Positions 5,408 through 8,832 of a stretch of DNA of 8,832 nucleotides are shown here, in pieces (the stretch's first letter is position 1; the number at the start of each line of letters is the position of its first letter). The notes under the pieces are model-generated. The model was given only the letters and a program-made list of their open reading frames with translations. It did not search any database and was not told the origin of the DNA. Source of the stretch: Deltaproteobacteria bacterium (GTDB lineage Bacteria > Desulfobacterota > Desulfarculia > Adiutricales > Adiutricaceae); contig JAITJP010000002.1 of the NCBI GenBank assembly GCA_031278835.1, positions 1 through 8,832 on the forward strand, given 5' to 3'. Position numbers and translations under genes: made by a program.

Positions 5408-7682
5408 GAGAGGAATCCCTCACCAAGGTTGCCTTGGCCTCATTTAACGAGGCTGGTTGTGAATGGTCGATGACTGGTTGGGCATCTAGTTGGCTGTCTG
5501 GTTGGCTATCTGGTTGGGCTTTTTGTTCTTCGAGCTTGACTTTGGTGTCATGAAGGTTATTGAGCCCGACGTAAGTGGTTCTCATCTTGAACTCGGTCTG
5601 CTTGCCGTCATTCCAGCGGCTAATCGGCCTATAGTAGCCAACCACGCGGGAATAAACGTCGGCCGGGCTCTGGCATTTGGGGCAGACATGCTGCTCGCCA
5701 ACCAGGTAGCCGTCATTTTCGCAGACGCTAAAAGTTGGGGTCAAGGTGAAGTAAGGGAGCTTGTAATTGGAGGTGATCTTGCGGACCAGGGATTTGACCA
5801 CCTCGGGATCGGTGATTTGCTCACCTACGTAGCCGTGAAGGACCGTGCCGCCGGTATAGCGACTCTGTAAGTCGTCCTGATGATCCAGGGCCGAAAATAG
5901 ATCGGTGGTGTGGTTGACCGGCAGATGGGTGGAGTTGGTGTAATAGGGTTTGAACTTCTCCAGGTCGGCCGAGCTCTTCCCAGCGTAGCGGCCGTTGGCG
6001 AAGATCATGTCGCGGTGACGGGCGAAATCCATTTTGGCCAAGCCGTGGGAAGTGCCCTCGGCCGGGGTGGCCTCAAGGTTAAAAAAGGCCCCGGTCTTCT
6101 CTTGGTAGGCTGACAAGTTTTTCCTGATGTGGTCCAGGATCTCCAAGGCAAACTCCCGGCCTTCCTCGGTGGAGATGTCTTTTTTGAGAAAGTTCAGGCA
6201 GGCCTCGTTGACCCCGGTCAAGCCCACCGTGGAGAAGTGATTGCTCCAGTACTTACCGGTTTTTTGCTTAATGTCCCTTAGGTAGAATTTTGAGTAAGGG
6301 TAAAGCCCGTTTTCGGTAAAGTTTTCCAGGGCTTTTCTCTTTAAGATCAAACTGTCGCAAGCCAGCTCGGTTAGGTTATCCAGACGCTCGAAGAACTCGG
6401 CCTTGGAGGTCGATTCATAGCCGAGGCGGGGGATATTTAAGGTCACCACCCCCACGGAACCGGTCAGGGGATTTGAGCCAAAAAGCCCGCCGCCCTTGGA
6501 CCTAAGTTCCCGGGTATCCAGGATCAGGTGGCAGCACATGGAACGGGCTTCTTCGGGATCGAGGTCGCTGTTGACGTAGTTTGAGAAGTAGGGGATACCG
6601 TAGCGGCCGGTCATCTTCCAGACGCTGTCTAGGACCGGGTTGTCCCAGTTAAAGTCCTTGACGATCCCGTAGGTGGGGATGGGGAAGGTGAAGATGCGGC
6701 CCTTGGAATCCCCGGACATCATGACCTCGGCAAAGATCTTGTTTATGAGATCCATTTCCTCTTGGAACTCACCATAAACTTCTTTTTGATACTGGCCAGC
6801 CACGATGACCGGTGAGTCTTTGAGGTAAGAAGGCGGGGTCAGATCGAAACTGATGTTGGTAAATGGGGTTTGAAAGCCAACTCTAGTGGGCACGTTGAGG
6901 TTAAAGATAAACTCTTGCATGGCTTGGTAGACTTGGGCGTAATTGAGATTGTCGTAGCGGATAAAAGGGGCCAAAAGGGTGTCAAAGTTGGAGACGGCCT
7001 GGGCCCCGGCCGACTCGCCTTGAAGCGAGTAGAAAAAGTTGTAGAGCTGGCCCAGGGCCGTGCGCAAATGTTTGGGCGCCGAGCTCTCCACGTTTCCGGC
7101 CACGCCCTTAAAGCCGACCTTTAAAAGATCGCTTAAGTCCCAGCCCACGCAGTAAACGGCCAAAAGGTTTAGGTCGTGGATGTGAAAATCGCCGTTTCTG
7201 TGGGCTTCGCGGATCTTATCCGTATAGACCTTGTATAGCCAATAGCGCTTTGAGGCGGCCGCCGAGACGTAGCAGTTCATGCCCTGTAAGGAAAATGGCA
7301 TGTTGCTGTTTTCCCTGATTCTCCAGTCCCGGCCGTCTAAGTAAACGCTCATCAGATCGTCTTCGATCTGAGAAACGGCCCTGACCTGGGCTCTATGTTC
7401 ACGGTAGAGTATATAGGCTTTGGCCGTGGCCTTGTAACGACAATCGATCAAGACGTCTTCCACGATATCTTGAATCGACTCGACCTCCAGGGTATCGCCT
7501 GGGAACTTTTTCAAGGCTTCCCTGATGGCCTGGGTGGTCAGATCCGCGGCCACTTGAAGTCCAAACTCCTTGGTGGCGTCTCCGGCCTTGGCGATGGCCA
7601 AAGTGATTTTCTCTGGCACGAAAGCAACCACCCGGCCGTCCCTTTTTCTGAAGTTGGTAAAAGCTGGTCTTGAAGATAACAT
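5358..7682 (-). CDS. nrdD: Class III anaerobic ribonucleoside-triphosphate reductase
   Basis: A 774-residue glycyl-radical enzyme of the cytosol that reduces ribonucleoside triphosphates to deoxyribonucleotides without oxygen. An ATP-cone allosteric domain is at about 7-95 (FRKRDGRVVAFVPEKI onward). The catalytic barrel follows, with GDFHIHDL (164-171), NVPTRVGFQTPFTN (263-276), SMCC (381-384, probably including the thiyl-radical Cys of this subtype) and GGGLFGSNPLTGSVGVVTLN (397-416). The glycyl radical is G682 in SRVVGYYRP. The zinc site before it shows C654, C667 and C670, but the fourth ligand, often His in CxxHGY, is D657. Residues after about 720 form an unusual tail with a QPDS-like repeat that runs 50 bases into nrdG. 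The ATG at 7682 has AGGAG 11 bases upstream. The gene implies an anaerobic or facultative life. Confidence 0.97.
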   Translation of the reverse strand: MLSSRPAFTNFRKRDGRVVAFVPEKITLAIAKAGDATKEFGLQVAADLTTQAIREALKKFPGDTLEVESIQDIVEDVLIDCRYKATAKAYILYREHRAQVRAVSQIEDDLMSVYLDGRDWRIRENSNMPFSLQGMNCYVSAAASKRYWLYKVYTDKIREAHRNGDFHIHDLNLLAVYCVGWDLSDLLKVGFKGVAGNVESSAPKHLRTALGQLYNFFYSLQGESAGAQAVSNFDTLLAPFIRYDNLNYAQVYQAMQEFIFNLNVPTRVGFQTPFTNISFDLTPPSYLKDSPVIVAGQYQKEVYGEFQEEMDLINKIFAEVMMSGDSKGRIFTFPIPTYGIVKDFNWDNPVLDSVWKMTGRYGIPYFSNYVNSDLDPEEARSMCCHLILDTRELRSKGGGLFGSNPLTGSVGVVTLNIPRLGYESTSKAEFFERLDNLTELACDSLILKRKALENFTENGLYPYSKFYLRDIKQKTGKYWSNHFSTVGLTGVNEACLNFLKKDISTEEGREFALEILDHIRKNLSAYQEKTGAFFNLEATPAEGTSHGLAKMDFARHRDMIFANGRYAGKSSADLEKFKPYYTNSTHLPVNHTTDLFSALDHQDDLQSRYTGGTVLHGYVGEQITDPEVVKSLVRKITSNYKLPYFTLTPTFSVCENDGYLVGEQHVCPKCQSPADVYSRVVGYYRPISRWNDGKQTEFKMRTTYVGLNNLHDTKVKLEEQKAQPDSQPDSQLDAQPVIDHSQPASLNEAKATLVRDSSRAHRRSDQSVHGGLSL
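5475..5522 (-). repeat. 12-bp tandem repeat (four units) in the NrdD tail
   Basis: Four head-to-tail 12-bp units start at 5475, 5487, 5499 and 5511. On the plus strand they read TGGTTGGGCATC, TAGTTGGCTGTC, TGGTTGGCTATC and TGGTTGGGCTTT. They are in frame with nrdD and encode four tetrapeptides of the kind (D/K)-(A/S)-Q-(P/L) at about residues 721-736, beyond the conserved enzyme. This is a small coding minisatellite and a likely site of length variation. Confidence 0.85.
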
Positions 7683-7693
7683 AAGTTAGCGCG

Positions 7694-7698
7694 CTCCT
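7694..7698 (-). promoter_or_regulatory. Ribosome binding site of nrdD
   Basis: AGGAG on the minus strand lies 11 bases before the nrdD ATG. The spacing is slightly long. It supports the ATG at 7682 as the start, in contrast to dxr and ABC-F, which have no visible Shine-Dalgarno. Confidence 0.6.
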
Positions 7699-7720
7699 AT
7701 AAAGGAATTATTTTAAGCCG

Positions 7721-7732
7721 ACAAAATTTTGT
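7721..7732. promoter_or_regulatory. Candidate operator upstream of nrdD
   Basis: ACAAAATTTTGT is a perfect 12-bp palindrome centred about 45 bp before the nrdD start, where a repressor or redox-regulator site would sit. It is not a clear match to the NrdR box, FNR or Rex consensus as I know them. Its AT content makes chance occurrence plausible. Confidence 0.3.
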
Positions 7733-7837
7733 TCTTTTCGGTTAAAAATCATTTCTGGTTAAAGACTTGGATAATAGGGTCCAAACCTGTTTGTTAGGCT
7801 CTCCGGGCCTGAGCTGGGCTCAATCAACGAACATACG

Positions 7838-7875
7838 AAAAAAAAAACTTGGAGCTTGGTTGGTTTTTTATTTTT
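7838..7875. promoter_or_regulatory. A10-core-T6 element upstream of nrdD
   Basis: Ten A's (7838-7847), the core CTTGGAGCTTGGTTGG (7848-7863) and T6-A-T5 (7864-7875) parallel the element before the ABC-F gene: same A10, same opening CT(T)GG, same closing TGG and same T(6-7)-A-T(4-5) end. It lies about 157 bp upstream of the nrdD ATG. Its own core pairs poorly, so a terminator role is less certain here. A leader or bidirectional terminator element is possible. Confidence 0.35.
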
Positions 7876-7879
7876 GGCC

Positions 7880-7901
7880 GTTTAAAGGCTTAAACAGCCT
7901 T
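7880..7901. promoter_or_regulatory. Overlapping alternative hairpins upstream of nrdD
   Basis: GTTTAA (7880-7885) pairs with TTAAAC (7890-7895). AAGGCT (7885-7890) pairs with AGCCTT (7896-7901). The two stems share bases, so only one can form at a time. This arrangement resembles a small RNA switch, but each stem is only six pairs and no expression platform is identified. Confidence 0.25.
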
Positions 7902-7965
7902 GAACCATAATAACCAAGTGCTAATTTTGTAAAATGACAAATTTTTTAGCTTTAAAACGGGAAAA

Positions 7966-7993
7966 CCCTTGAAATAAATCAGTATTTCAAGGG
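7966..7993. terminator. Perfect 11-bp hairpin in the gene-free right region
   Basis: CCCTTGAAATA (7966-7976) pairs perfectly with TATTTCAAGGG (7983-7993) around a six-base loop. On the minus strand it is followed by TTTTCCCGTTTT, a broken T run, so it could end a minus-strand transcript. On the plus strand no T run follows. No gene that would need it is visible, which leaves an unannotated RNA or a leader structure as options. Confidence 0.45.
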
Positions 7994-8122
7994 CAAATCA
8001 GACTAGAATTGCTAATTTTGCTGGCGTTTGTAAAAAAATATCATTTTAAACAAAATGAATATTCGTTAATCTACGTAAAGACAGCACAGCCGTGGGATTT
8101 TAGATAACAATAAACTAATAAT

Positions 8123-8148
8123 AAATGAAAACAAGAATGTTTTCATTT
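8123..8148. repeat. Perfect 10-bp inverted repeat
   Basis: AAATGAAAAC (8123-8132) and GTTTTCATTT (8139-8148) pair perfectly around AAGAAT. A shorter perfect one, CATTTT/AAAATG with loop AAAC, is at 8042-8057. Both lie in AT-rich DNA with no gene. Loop and stem sizes are close to those of the hairpin at 7966-7993. Confidence 0.5.
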
Positions 8149-8479
8149 GATTAAAAGAAATATCTAAAACCAAAGGCTTTTTTGTAAATTTTTGTAGGTA
8201 AGTCTAATCTTTATGCGGAATCTTAGGTGTATCTGTAAAAAAAAGAGAAGATTTTCAACTTCCATTGATTTTTAGCTTTTAGACGATTGACCGGGCTCAA
8301 TAAGCCCTACATCTTGTGTTGACCTTTAGAGTTTACCCCTAGTCCCAGGTCCTGTCAAGAGGAATTTTGAGAAGATTAAGGAGAAACATATAAGCCGGTT
8401 TTCTATCTAAAATAGCCGATATTCCAAGTTACAGTACCAATATTGAGATGGCCGCCCCCTCGGGAATCCGGCTTAGCCA

Positions 8480-8507
8480 TTGACTTTTCTCACTCCCTGC
8501 CTAGTAT
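8480..8507 (+). promoter_or_regulatory. Candidate sigma-70 promoter
   Basis: TTGACT (8480-8485) and TAGTAT (8502-8507) are separated by 16 bp and each is close to the -35 and -10 consensus. No plus-strand gene begins in the remaining 325 bases, so it would drive a gene beyond the window through a long leader, or a non-coding RNA. Prediction from sequence only. Confidence 0.35.
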
Positions 8508-8832
8508 TTCCTTAATATATAACAGTTAAACAATTAGGTTAATATCGCAACTCTTATTATAATTTATTAAAGCCCTCCCCAGGCCCCTCAGGCCCTAAAA
8601 AAATAATTCTTAGCCACCAATTAAGCCCCCCTGGAAAACGCGCTCCCAGCCCACCCGGTTATCCCCAAGCTGGGCCCTTTTCTCCCCCGGCCTTTTTTCA
8701 AACTCATTTGGCCCTAAAATTTAGCCCCCATTTTTCAAAATCCCGGCTGACATTCTCTAAAACCCCAATGGTTTAAGCCCTAGGGCCTCCCCAACCACAA
8801 GCCCCACCTTTTAAAAAAAAATTTCCCCCAAG

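Larger units (their letters stand above)
7683..8832. other. 1.15-kb gene-free stretch upstream of nrdD
   Basis: No open frame of useful length exists on either strand, and no tRNA, rRNA or familiar structured RNA was recognised. Positions 7683-8575 are AT-rich with several inverted repeats, including 7810-7822 (TGAGC/GCTCA), the hairpins near 7966-8148 and GGGCT/AGCCC at 8293-8307. Positions 8575-8832 are rich in C and A with little G, much like 3904-4260. CCCAGC (8645-8650) pairs with GCTGGG (8669-8674), and GCCCTAGGGC (8777-8786) is a perfect palindrome. The nearest 200 bases presumably hold the nrdD promoter and leader. The rest could be decayed coding DNA, unannotated RNA or the leader of a gene to the right. 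Confidence 0.6.

Noticed and set aside
5490..7673. Plus-strand open frames across nrdD
   Set aside because: They are antisense shadows caused by biased codon use in nrdD; none shows a start signal or motif.
7683..8832. Possible tRNA, cobalamin riboswitch or CRISPR in the right gene-free region
   Set aside because: No T-loop-like GTTCRA context, no conserved riboswitch boxes and no regularly spaced repeats were found on either strand.

Overview
This window looks like chromosomal DNA from an anaerobic bacterium. It carries an oxygen-sensitive class III ribonucleotide reductase with its radical-SAM activase, the MEP-pathway enzyme Dxr and a bacterial CDP-diacylglycerol synthase. The coding style (many GCC/CTG/TTG codons, very frequent GGCC) and the gene set would fit a Desulfobacterota/deltaproteobacterium-like Gram-negative. 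That placement is only a guess, because no rRNA or other marker gene is present. About three quarters of the window is coding. The two long gene-free stretches are unusually large for a free-living bacterium.

Layout. Positions 1-477 (+) hold the 3' part of cdsA, the last step before phospholipid head-group synthesis. A 46-nt hairpin followed by a T run lies between it and dxr (574-1773, +), the first committed step of isoprenoid synthesis. rseP, a frequent neighbour of cdsA-dxr, is not next. Instead a compact bidirectional terminator (1772-1797) separates dxr from a converging ABC-F ATPase gene (1801-3831, -), a probable ribosome-associated translation factor. Upstream of the ABC-F gene, 3832-4702 contains no convincing gene. 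It is C-rich and then AT-rich, with several inverted repeats.

The nrdD-nrdG operon (7682 to 4703, -) follows. It encodes the anaerobic ribonucleoside-triphosphate reductase and its activating enzyme, with a 50-bp gene overlap. NrdD has an unusual C-terminal extension containing a 12-bp tandem repeat. From 7683 to the end at 8832 there is no recognisable protein gene. This stretch is AT-rich with several perfect hairpins up to 8575, then C-rich.

No mobile element, tRNA, rRNA, CRISPR array or defence cassette was found. The protein genes are ordinary housekeeping genes. The most interesting material is structural: hairpins in the intergenic DNA, a similar A-run/GC/T-run element upstream of both ABC-F and nrdD, and short tandem repeats in the tails of two conserved proteins.
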